NCBI GenBank assembly: GCA_947303905.1
Contig: CAMYZR010000052.1
Coordinates: 1 to 7,747 of the forward strand
DNA length: 7,747 nt
Reading direction: 5' to 3'
Source of the DNA: an uncultured Atopobiaceae bacterium
GTDB taxonomy: Bacteria; Actinomycetota; Coriobacteriia; Coriobacteriales; Atopobiaceae
In this document: positions 1 to 5,029 of the stretch, piece by piece
How positions within the stretch are numbered: position 1 is the first letter of the stretch
How the letters are laid out: every line of letters starts with the position of its first letter
Notes under the pieces: model-generated
Told to the model about the DNA's origin: nothing
Database searches by the model: none
The model's input: the letters and a program-made list of their open reading frames with translations, nothing else
Translations under genes and position numbers: made by a program

Positions 1-50
1 CTTGCATATGCAAGTGCCAATGCGTGCCCATGATACGTGATGACGACCAT
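1..50 (-). CDS. 5' end of a minus-strand gene, cut by the window edge; possible metallo-beta-lactamase-fold protein
   Basis: Reading leftwards from an ATG at 50-48, 16 codons stay open to the window edge and give MVVITYHGHALALAYA. An AGGAGA Shine-Dalgarno sequence lies at 61-56, five bases before the ATG, which is the main reason to believe the start. A hydrophobic strand followed by Y-x-G-H near the N-terminus is how small metal-dependent hydrolases of the metallo-beta-lactamase fold (UPF0173-like) often begin, but 16 residues cannot establish that family. It would be transcribed divergently from the gene at 358. The perfect palindrome at 1-14 (CTTGCATATGCAAG) lies inside these codons. The call is a reasonable gene start with a guessed family. 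Confidence 0.42.
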   Translation of the reverse strand, partial: MVVITYHGHALALAYA

Positions 51-357
51 CCCCGTCTCCTAAGAAGTGCAGTAGAAGCGAGCGGTGAGGGACCTGCGAA
101 TCGATGGGGTGCAGTGACGAGGCAATGCGCATGGGGCTTCGATCCTCAAAGTGCCTTTTTATGCACACCCGATTAATTGAGCCAGTACTATGCCAACATA
201 AAGATATGCTTGTGTCTTGAAAACGGGCATTTCAGGCAGTCGCAACGGGCATTCTGCTTTTGAGAAAATCAATGATGAAGACGGTGTTGTGTGAGACGGC
301 GCAAGAGCCTGAGGGGTAGAACTACCAGTTAGCGGATTATGGCAAAGTGGTGATGTA
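51..357. other. Divergent intergenic region, A/T-richer than its neighbours
   Basis: About 307 bases lie between the putative minus-strand start at 50 and the plus-strand start at 358. It should hold both promoters. No pair of -35 and -10 hexamers with good spacing stands out on either strand; a TTGAGC at 177-182 precedes a poor A/T-rich stretch near 199-205. The region holds a 10-base direct repeat (222-253) and a small dyad (315-326, GGTAG-AA-CTACC). No protein-like reading frame or RNA gene was recognised. Confidence 0.5.
222..253. repeat. Direct repeat AACGGGCATT, two copies 22 bases apart
   Basis: AACGGGCATT occurs at 222-231 and again at 244-253. The start-to-start distance of 22 bases is about two helical turns, so both copies would face the same side of the DNA. 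This is the usual layout for paired binding of a regulator to direct-repeat half sites. The position upstream of the gene at 358 fits a regulatory role. No known regulator is recognised from the motif. Confidence 0.35.
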
Positions 358-927
358 ATGAGTCTATTTGATGATGCTGCGCGGTTCGCGGTGGATGCAC
401 ATGCAGGCATGTTGCGCAAGGGGGATGCCATCCCATACGTACTGCACCCCTTCGAGGTCGCCTCGATCGCAGCAACCATAACCAAGGACGAAGAGGTGCT
501 GGCAGCCGCACTGCTTCATGACACCGTGGAGGATGCCGAAGCCAGCCTTGACCAGATACGCGAGCTCTTTGGTGATCGAGTGGCCGAGCTCGTTGCCTCC
601 GAGACCGAGGACAAGCATCCGGAGCTTCCCAAGTCGCAGTCGTGGCGCCTTCGCAAGGAGGAGTCGCTCGGACGACTGGCGGCGGCCGACGACGACGGCA
701 TCCTCGTGGTCTGGCTCGCGGACAAGCTCGCAAACATGCGGTCCTACGCGCGCATGAAGAGGCGCGAAGGCGACGCGATGTGGAGATATTTCAACCAGAG
801 CGACCCCGAGGCACATCGCTGGTACTACCGAAGCGTGGCGGAGATGACACGGCGGCTGAGTGAGTCCGAGGCGTGGCAGGAATACGATTCGCTTATCAAG
901 AGCGTCTTTGGTGAGGAGTCATCATGA
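358..927 (+). CDS. HD-domain protein, stand-alone alarmone (ppGpp) hydrolase-like (MESH1/SpoT-hydrolase family)
   Basis: The 189-residue protein is a single HD domain of the type in the hydrolase half of RelA/SpoT and in MESH1, which removes the 3'-pyrophosphate from (p)ppGpp. Visible landmarks are R20-K21 and the IPYVLHP segment with H30, the ALLHDTVED motif with H54, D55, E58 and D59, and LADKLANMR with D122. These match the metal-binding and catalytic residues of the family. The synthetase, TGS and ACT domains of long RelA/SpoT proteins are absent and the length suits a small alarmone hydrolase. Expected location is the cytoplasm. The ATG at 358 has only a weak ribosome site (GTGGTGA just upstream). 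The 3' end overlaps the next gene by ATGA, implying coupled translation. Substrate is inferred from family; related HD proteins can hydrolyse other nucleotides. Confidence 0.85.
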   Translation: MSLFDDAARFAVDAHAGMLRKGDAIPYVLHPFEVASIAATITKDEEVLAAALLHDTVEDAEASLDQIRELFGDRVAELVASETEDKHPELPKSQSWRLRKEESLGRLAAADDDGILVVWLADKLANMRSYARMKRREGDAMWRYFNQSDPEAHRWYYRSVAEMTRRLSESEAWQEYDSLIKSVFGEESS

Positions 928-2108
928 TCAATGAGCGCTTTTCTATGCAGGGCAACTCACTGGTCGTCCGACTGGCCGGAAGACTTGATGCCATGAACGC
1001 CGAGGAGGTCGAGCAGGACGTCAAGTCCGCCCTTGCGGGGCACAAGGGCTCGCCGCTCGTTTTGGATCTCGAGGACATGGTCTACGTGTCGAGCGCTGGC
1101 CTTCGCGTCTTCTTGCGCCTTGCAAGGCAGGCGGGGAAGCTTTCCATAGTGAATGCGCGTTCGTCGGTCTATGAGGTGCTCGAAATGACGGGCTTCTCAG
1201 AGATGTTCGAGGTTCGAAAGGCGTTTCGCCGCGTCTCCATCGATGGCTGCGATGAGATCGGTCGCGGGGCGAAGGCAGCGGTGTATCGCCTGGATCCCGA
1301 GACCATCGTGAAGGTGGTCTTCGACACGAGCGAGCAGACGCTGGCCGACATCGAGCGCGAGCGCGTGCTGGCGCGCACGGCCTTTGTGGCGGGCATTCCC
1401 ACGGCCATCAGCTATGACGTGGTGCGCGTGGACGACCGCTTCGGCGCGGTCTACGAGCTGCTCAATGCGAACACCCTTGCGGACCTCGTGGCCTCGGGCA
1501 CGTGGTCTGCAGAGCGGGCGGGCATAGCGATGGCGGACATTATGGCGCAGATGCACGAGACGCATGTGAACGCCGATACCATACCCAGTGCGCGCGACCT
1601 CCAGCTCGATGAGCTCTCGGCCCTTGATGGCCAGATCGATGACGGCATCTATCGGCGCATGCGTGCCCTGGTGGCCGCCCTTGACGACGATGACCTGCTC
1701 ATCCACGGTGACTACCATGTCGGCAACATCATGGTGCAGGACGACGAGCCCCTGCTCATCGACATGGACACCCTCGCCCATGGCAATCCCGTGCTCGAGC
1801 TCGGCCCGGTGTACAACGCCTATGTGGGCTTCGGCGAGATCGACCACGCCATTTCCGAGAAGTACCTGGGCTTCTCCTACGACACGAGCCTCGAGCTGTG
1901 GGAGATCCTGGTGCGGCGCTATGCGGAGAAGCGGGCGTTGGATCCCGAGGACGTCCTGCGCAAGGCGGAGTTCATGGGCAGGATGCGTCAGGTTCGCCGT
2001 CTGGTGGCTCATGGCGATCAGGGCAGCGATCATGGCAGGCTGGTGATGGAGCGCTGCCTCGGTCGTCTCCTCGAGCTGGTCGAAGAGATTGGTGCGCTGG
2101 ACCTCTAA
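924..2108 (+). CDS. STAS domain fused to an aminoglycoside-phosphotransferase-like kinase domain
   Basis: The 394-residue protein has two parts. Residues about 5-100 form a STAS domain like anti-sigma-factor antagonists, with LVVRLAGRLDAMNA, LVLDLEDMVYVSSAGLR and a predicted regulatory serine at S56/S57. Residues about 108-390 resemble a choline/aminoglycoside kinase fold: G-rich loop GRGAKAAVYRL (113-123), likely ATP-binding K130, catalytic HGDYHVGNIM (261-270, D263, N268) and metal-binding LLIDMDTLAHGNP (277-289, D280/D282). All key kinase residues are present, so it is probably active. It resembles kinase-like families of the TIGR02172 type, whose substrate is unknown to me. The ATG overlaps the previous stop by four bases and has a GAGGAG site at 913-918, so the pair is an operon. 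A partner-switch role, or kinase action on its own STAS serine, is inference. Both parts lie in one uninterrupted frame. Confidence 0.82.
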   Translation: MINERFSMQGNSLVVRLAGRLDAMNAEEVEQDVKSALAGHKGSPLVLDLEDMVYVSSAGLRVFLRLARQAGKLSIVNARSSVYEVLEMTGFSEMFEVRKAFRRVSIDGCDEIGRGAKAAVYRLDPETIVKVVFDTSEQTLADIERERVLARTAFVAGIPTAISYDVVRVDDRFGAVYELLNANTLADLVASGTWSAERAGIAMADIMAQMHETHVNADTIPSARDLQLDELSALDGQIDDGIYRRMRALVAALDDDDLLIHGDYHVGNIMVQDDEPLLIDMDTLAHGNPVLELGPVYNAYVGFGEIDHAISEKYLGFSYDTSLELWEILVRRYAEKRALDPEDVLRKAEFMGRMRQVRRLVAHGDQGSDHGRLVMERCLGRLLELVEEIGALDL

Positions 2109-2141
2109 GGGACGATTTGCCTGTGCCGTAGGCGAAACGCT

Positions 2142-2171
2142 GAGACAATCACACATTGCCAGCGTATAAAC
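2142..2171 (+). promoter_or_regulatory. Candidate promoter for the double-glycine protein gene
   Basis: GAGACA at 2142-2147 and TATAAA at 2166-2171 are separated by 18 bases. Each agrees with the sigma-70 consensus at several positions, the -10 better than the -35. Transcription would start near 2178 and leave a leader of about 115 bases before the ATG at 2294. No terminator is visible between 2108 and this site, so read-through from the STAS-kinase gene is also possible. Confidence 0.32.
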
Positions 2172-2184
2172 TTATGACTGGCAA
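2156..2184. promoter_or_regulatory. Operator-like inverted repeat flanking the -10 element
   Basis: TTGCCAG at 2156-2162 and CTGGCAA at 2178-2184 form a perfect 7-base inverted repeat with a 15-base spacer. The TATAAA candidate -10 lies inside the spacer. A dimeric repressor bound here would cover the promoter. The spacing between arm centres is 22 bases, two helical turns. The symmetry is directly visible; the operator role is inferred. Confidence 0.35.
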
Positions 2185-2199
2185 GAATACGGATGTGAC

Positions 2200-2233
2200 C
2201 TTTGCGGTTAGGGGAGTGTCCCGAACCGCAAAG
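2200..2233 (+). promoter_or_regulatory. Strong leader hairpin, possible attenuator arm
   Basis: CTTTGCGGTT (2200-2209) pairs perfectly with AACCGCAAAG (2224-2233). Inside the loop GGGA (2212-2215) can pair with TCCC (2219-2222). No T-run follows, so it is not an ordinary terminator. The first seven bases, CTTTGCG, can instead pair with CGCAAAG at 2275-2281, which abuts the ribosome site of the gene at 2294. Two mutually exclusive folds are therefore possible. Confidence 0.45.
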
Positions 2234-2293
2234 ACGAAGGGCAATCGTTGCTGATGGGGAAGTATCCCCTGACACGCAAAGAGAGGGGCAACC
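2211..2293 (+). repeat. Imperfect duplicated leader unit, each with a short hairpin
   Basis: Two units of 36-38 bases start at 2211 and 2256. Each has a G-rich/C-rich small hairpin (GGGA/TCCC at 2212-2222; GGGGA-AGTA-TCCCC at 2256-2269), then CGCAAAGA (2227-2234; 2275-2282), then GGGCAA (2239-2244; 2286-2291). The second unit contains the GAGAGGGG ribosome site of the gene at 2294. The palindrome followed by TGACAC in the second unit resembles REP-like repeats scattered in many genomes, so this may be a local duplication or repeat insertion. Confidence 0.5.
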
Positions 2294-2578
2294 ATGGACG
2301 ATGACAGGAAGATGAGAGAGCTCCAGGAGATGGCGGACGCCGAGGGTGTCGAGCTCACTGATGCCGAGCTTGAAAGCGTTGCCGGTGGTTTCATCTATCA
2401 CGACGAGGGCGACATTGCCGCGCGTCGTCGTGAGGCCTACTACGTCGTGGACGATGACGAGAACGTCGTCATGAGGCTTGATAGCCTGGCCAAGGCCGAG
2501 CATTGGGCCGCAAACCTGAGGACGAACTCGAAGCTTCTCACGGCTGAGGAGTTCGAGCGCATTCGCAGGAAGCACTAG
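2294..2578 (+). CDS. Small protein with a double-glycine (Nif11/bacteriocin-type) leader and a cysteine-free cargo
   Basis: The 94-residue protein begins with a charged helix and the segment ELTDAELESVAGG (20-32). This is the classic end of a double-glycine leader, as in Nif11-type and other RiPP precursors, where C39-type peptidase transporters cleave after GG. The remaining 62 residues contain no cysteine and few serines or threonines. They look like a small folded module (AYYVVDDDENVVMRLDSLAKAEHW at about 48-71, then LTAEEFERIRRKH), so a lanthipeptide-like product is unlikely. No modification enzyme, peptidase or transporter lies in the window. GAGAGGGG at 2281-2288 is a good ribosome site five bases before the ATG. 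It could be an orphan precursor or an intracellular protein keeping a leader-like helix. The function is unknown. Confidence 0.75.
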   Translation: MDDDRKMRELQEMADAEGVELTDAELESVAGGFIYHDEGDIAARRREAYYVVDDDENVVMRLDSLAKAEHWAANLRTNSKLLTAEEFERIRRKH

Positions 2579-2580
2579 CT

Positions 2581-2615
2581 TCGCAGGTCTGCGATACGCC
2601 AGGCTCATCCTGGCG
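2581..2615. repeat. Two small dyads between stop codon and terminator
   Basis: TCGCAG-GT-CTGCGA (2581-2594) is a compact inverted repeat directly after the stop. CGCCAGG-CTCAT-CCTGGCG (2597-2615) is a 7-bp hairpin with a 5-base loop. Neither is followed by a T-run. With the terminator at 2629 and the hairpin at 2674 they make four consecutive stem-loops in about 130 bases. They may protect the 3' end of the message. Confidence 0.4.
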
Positions 2616-2628
2616 GGTTGATATGGCA

Positions 2629-2660
2629 GGAGCGGCCTCGAAAGAGGCCGCTCCTTTCTC
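2629..2660 (+). terminator. Intrinsic terminator of the double-glycine protein gene
   Basis: GGAGCGGCCTC (2629-2639), loop GAAA, and GAGGCCGCTCC (2644-2654) form an 11-bp perfect G/C-rich stem, followed by TTTCTC. The stable tetraloop and the pyrimidine tail on the plus strand make this a convincing terminator for the gene ending at 2578. Confidence 0.85.
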
Positions 2661-2673
2661 GTGATCTGGGGAA

Positions 2674-2707
2674 CTGCGGACCAGCTCTGTCCCAAGCTGG
2701 TCCGCAG
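2674..2707 (-). terminator. Hairpin after the lipoprotein gene, probable terminator
   Basis: CTGCGGACCAGCT (2674-2686) and AGCTGGTCCGCAG (2695-2707) form a 13-bp perfect stem with an 8-base loop. It begins 15 bases beyond the minus-strand stop at 2722. The T-run on the minus strand is weak (TTCCCC follows the stem), but the stem is very strong and lies exactly where a terminator for the convergent gene is expected. Confidence 0.6.
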
Positions 2708-2721
2708 CATCTCGTGTGCGC

Positions 2722-4755
2722 CTAGCCCTCGTCAGTGCTCTCGGTCTCCTGCTCGGCCTGCTGGTCTGCGTCCGCCTCCTCGTCGGACTCGGATGCCTCG
2801 GGCCTGCTTACGAGCTGGATGTCCTTGAGGAGCATGCTCGTGTTGCCGTACTCGATCTTGATGACGTCGTCCTTCTGGGGGATGTAACCAGCGGCGATCT
2901 TGGTGTTCTCGTCATACTTGAGCGTGATCTTCGTGCCGTCCTTGAGCTCGATCTCGATGGTCATCTCCTTCTCGTCGCCAGCGATGATGGTTCCCTGGCC
3001 GATGATGCCCATATCGGGATTGGCCTGCGCAGCCTCCTCTTCGGTGGTCTCCTCCTCACCGGTTGCCTGGCCTTCATCGGTGCCCTCTTCGGGCTCGGTC
3101 GGCTGCTCCGGCTCGGTCTCCGGCGTGGTCTCATCCTCTGCGGGCTCCGGAGTGGTCTCATCATCCTCAGGCTCAGGCTGCTGCTCGGTGTCATCGGCCT
3201 GCTCGTCAGCCTCTTCCTGCTTCTTTGCCTCCTCGGCCTTCTTGGCCTCCTCCTCGGCCTTCGCCGCGGCTTCCGCCTCGGCCTGGGCCTTGACCTCTGC
3301 CTCTGCCTCGGCTAGGGCCTCTGCCTCTGCCTCGGCTAGGGCCTCAGCCTCGGCCTGAGCCTTGGCCTCAGCCTCGGCCTTGGCTTCCTCCTCGGCCTTC
3401 GCCTTGGCCTCAGCCTCGGCCTGGGCCTTGGCTTCCTCCTCGGCCTTCGCCTTGGCCTCAGCCTCGGCCTGGGCCTTGGCTTCCTCCTCGGCCTTCGCCT
3501 TCGCCTCGGCTTCAGCCTTCGCCTTGGCCTCTTCCTCAGCCTTCTTTGCCTCCTCGGCCTTCTTGGCCTTCGCCTCGGCCTCTGCCTTGGCTAGGGCCTT
3601 CGCCTCTGCCTCTGCCTTGGCCTCTTCGTCCGACTTCTTGGCGTCCTGCTTCTTGGAGTCCTTCTTCTTTGCGCTTTCGGCCTTCTTGGCGTTCTGCTTC
3701 TTCTCCTCGTCCTTCTTTGCGGCCGCCTTGCTCGCTTCCTTTGCGTCCTTGACGCAGTAGACGATGCTTGCCTGCGGCTTGTTGTTCAGGTCGCCCGTGT
3801 AGGTGATCTCCGCCTTGTAGCCCTTGGCAGGCTTCTCTCCCGTGAGCCTGGTGTTCTTCCCAATGGAGAACGCGTACTTTGCCTTGCCCGTGTCGAGCGT
3901 GACCGATCCGTTGTCCACGCTGTCAATCGTGCCGTTGATGACGTACGCACGGGTCTGGTTGCTCTTCACGACCTTGACGCTGATGGCGTTGGGCTGGTCA
4001 CCGATCTTGCCCTCGAAGGTGATCTCGATCTGGTCACCAACGGAAATGCGATTGGCGGTACCGGAGATCGTGGTCTTGTCGGTGATGGCGAAGCGATACG
4101 CATGTGCCGAATCGATCGCGAGCAGCACGGTGTTTCCGGAGATCTCGGAGACCACGCCACTCACCGTGCTTGTCGTGGGCAGCTCGACCTCCTTGACCAC
4201 GGCGACGACGTTGGCGTACGGGTACTCGCTGAGGTTGCCCAGGTACGTGAGCTCGATCTCGTCGCCACGGCTCAGGTCGCCCACAATGTAGGAGTCCTCA
4301 TCGATTGTGAAGGTAACGGAGAGGCCCTTGTTCACAAGGGTTATGTAACCATCGCCAGAGTCCACCAGCACGCCGGCATACTCCAGGGGATCCTCCATGT
4401 GCTCGACCAGCTCGATCTCATCGGCGTACTTGACGTCATCCTTGACGTGGTAGGTGACCGACACGATGTCATCCAGGTACATCTGGCCCTCTGTGCCAGC
4501 CTTGTACAGGGTGCTGTCGTTTGTGACGAACTCCACGTCGCCCTCTTCGCCCGCGATTACGACATGCTGGTCGTGGGCTGTGAGAAGCGTTCCCTCATAC
4601 ACGCTCGTCTCGACCTCTGCAGCGACCTTCGTGTCGCTGACCTCGGGCTGCGTGCTGCTTGCCTCTTCTTGGCGTTTCGCGCCGCAGGCACCTAACGTTA
4701 GGGCCATCGCCATTGCAAGGGCGATCGACAACGAGTTGCGCAGCTTTCTGTCCAT
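2722..4755 (-). CDS. Lipoprotein with repeated beta-rich modules and a long Ala/Glu/Lys helical stalk
   Basis: The 677-residue protein starts with a lipoprotein signal: MDRKLRN, a hydrophobic core (8-21) and lipobox LGAC with lipid-bearing C24. About four similar modules of 60-70 residues follow (roughly 52-118, 126-191, 197-264, 272-336). Each runs G-x-(V/I/L)-x-S-x-x-G-x-(V/I)-x-L, a D/T-rich turn, (V)GD-x-I-E-(I/L)-T-(Y/F), and ends in a valine-rich strand. Residues 337-517 are a charged Ala/Glu/Lys stretch, predicted helix or coiled coil as in TolA-like stalks. An acidic Pro/Thr/Glu linker (518-580), a further beta module (586-651) and an acidic tail close it. The start at 4755 has AAAGGAT six bases upstream and is followed at once by the signal peptide; an upstream in-frame extension lacks both. 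It should be tethered to the outer face of the membrane and reach through the wall. The function is unknown; the modules resemble DUF5666/OB-like domains only loosely. Confidence 0.85.
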   Translation of the reverse strand: MDRKLRNSLSIALAMAMALTLGACGAKRQEEASSTQPEVSDTKVAAEVETSVYEGTLLTAHDQHVVIAGEEGDVEFVTNDSTLYKAGTEGQMYLDDIVSVTYHVKDDVKYADEIELVEHMEDPLEYAGVLVDSGDGYITLVNKGLSVTFTIDEDSYIVGDLSRGDEIELTYLGNLSEYPYANVVAVVKEVELPTTSTVSGVVSEISGNTVLLAIDSAHAYRFAITDKTTISGTANRISVGDQIEITFEGKIGDQPNAISVKVVKSNQTRAYVINGTIDSVDNGSVTLDTGKAKYAFSIGKNTRLTGEKPAKGYKAEITYTGDLNNKPQASIVYCVKDAKEASKAAAKKDEEKKQNAKKAESAKKKDSKKQDAKKSDEEAKAEAEAKALAKAEAEAKAKKAEEAKKAEEEAKAKAEAEAKAKAEEEAKAQAEAEAKAKAEEEAKAQAEAEAKAKAEEEAKAEAEAKAQAEAEALAEAEAEALAEAEAEVKAQAEAEAAAKAEEEAKKAEEAKKQEEADEQADDTEQQPEPEDDETTPEPAEDETTPETEPEQPTEPEEGTDEGQATGEEETTEEEAAQANPDMGIIGQGTIIAGDEKEMTIEIELKDGTKITLKYDENTKIAAGYIPQKDDVIKIEYGNTSMLLKDIQLVSRPEASESDEEADADQQAEQETESTDEG
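3305..3352. repeat. 24-bp tandem repeat, two near-identical copies
   Basis: GCCTCGGCTAGGGCCTCTGC and its continuation occupy 3305-3328. A copy differing at a few 3' bases occupies 3329-3352. The period of 24 bases equals eight codons, read on the minus strand as the ALAEAEAE repeat of the lipoprotein stalk. Confidence 0.75.
3381..3501. repeat. 48-bp in-frame tandem repeat, two full copies and one partial
   Basis: TGGCTTCCTCCTCGGCCTTC begins identical units at 3381, 3429 and 3477. The first two units are identical over all 48 bases, and the third matches for its first 25 bases. The period is 16 codons and encodes repeats of the type AEEEAKAQAEAEAKAK in the lipoprotein stalk, on the minus strand. 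Copy number could change by slippage or recombination without breaking the frame. Confidence 0.9.
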
Positions 4756-4965
4756 GGCACATCCTTTCCACTCTGTCGTGCACCGCCCAAATACCACTTG
4801 CCCGTGAGGGTTGAGGAGTGGTCCTGTGACGTCTTCCTGCCCAAATGGGTATCGAGGCGGCCAAATCTCGGATTTGCTATCTCCTGTTCCCATATTAGGC
4901 ACAATCCGTCTTGATGGCGGCCACCCACCCTGCCATCGGGCGGTATCTCCAGTGGGATGAACGTT
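4756..4965 (-). promoter_or_regulatory. 5' leader and promoter region of the lipoprotein gene
   Basis: About 210 bases separate the upstream terminator from the lipoprotein start. On the minus strand TAATAT (4897-4892) is a candidate -10, but no matching -35 is seen at the usual distance. Small dyads are present: GATGGC/GCCATC (4913-4918 with 4932-4937), CCCATTTGGG near 4840-4850, and the 10-base palindrome TGAACGTTCA (4958-4967). No known riboswitch consensus was recognised. The ribosome site is at 4769-4762 (GGAAAGGA). Confidence 0.3.
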
Positions 4966-4966
4966 C

Positions 4967-5005
4967 AAAGAGAAAAGGGCGCCCCTCACTTGGAGGGGCG
5001 CCCTT
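4967..5005 (-). terminator. Intrinsic terminator of the 98-residue protein gene
   Basis: GGGCGCCCCTC (4977-4987) and GAGGGGCGCCC (4993-5003) form an 11-bp perfect stem with a 5-base loop, extendable by two A-T pairs. Read on the minus strand, the stem is followed by TTTTCTCTTT. It lies 27 bases past the stop codon at 5030. All intrinsic terminator features are present in this orientation. Confidence 0.92.
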
Positions 5006-5029
5006 GCGTCTGCGTGTCTGTCGCGTACC

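Noticed and set aside
1..14. Perfect palindrome CTTGCATATGCAAG as a binding site
   Set aside because: It lies inside the likely coding frame at the window edge and has no second copy or promoter nearby.
3..176. Open frame of 57 codons on the plus strand running in from the left edge
   Set aside because: The Cys/Arg-rich, irregular translation does not look like a protein, and it conflicts with the better supported minus-strand start at 50.
1197..2156. 319-residue minus-strand frame opposite the STAS-kinase gene
   Set aside because: His/Val/Leu-rich antisense shadow; the plus strand carries clear STAS and kinase motifs.
2716..3315. Long plus-strand frame rich in Leu and Gly that looks like a membrane protein, opposite the lipoprotein gene
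   Set aside because: It is the antisense reading of Glu/Ala/Lys-rich codons with G/C third bases. No ribosome site fits, and the minus-strand lipoprotein with signal peptide explains the region.
3381..3501. 48-bp repeats as a CRISPR array
   Set aside because: Units are tandem without unique spacers and encode an in-frame protein repeat.
3362..4695. Plus-strand frames at 3362-3760, 3824-4291 and 4102-4695
   Set aside because: Low-complexity Ser/Ala or His/Val/Leu products are typical of antisense shadows of the lipoprotein gene.
4756..4960. Riboswitch before the lipoprotein gene
   Set aside because: The small dyads do not match a known riboswitch core, and the gene's role gives no ligand hint.
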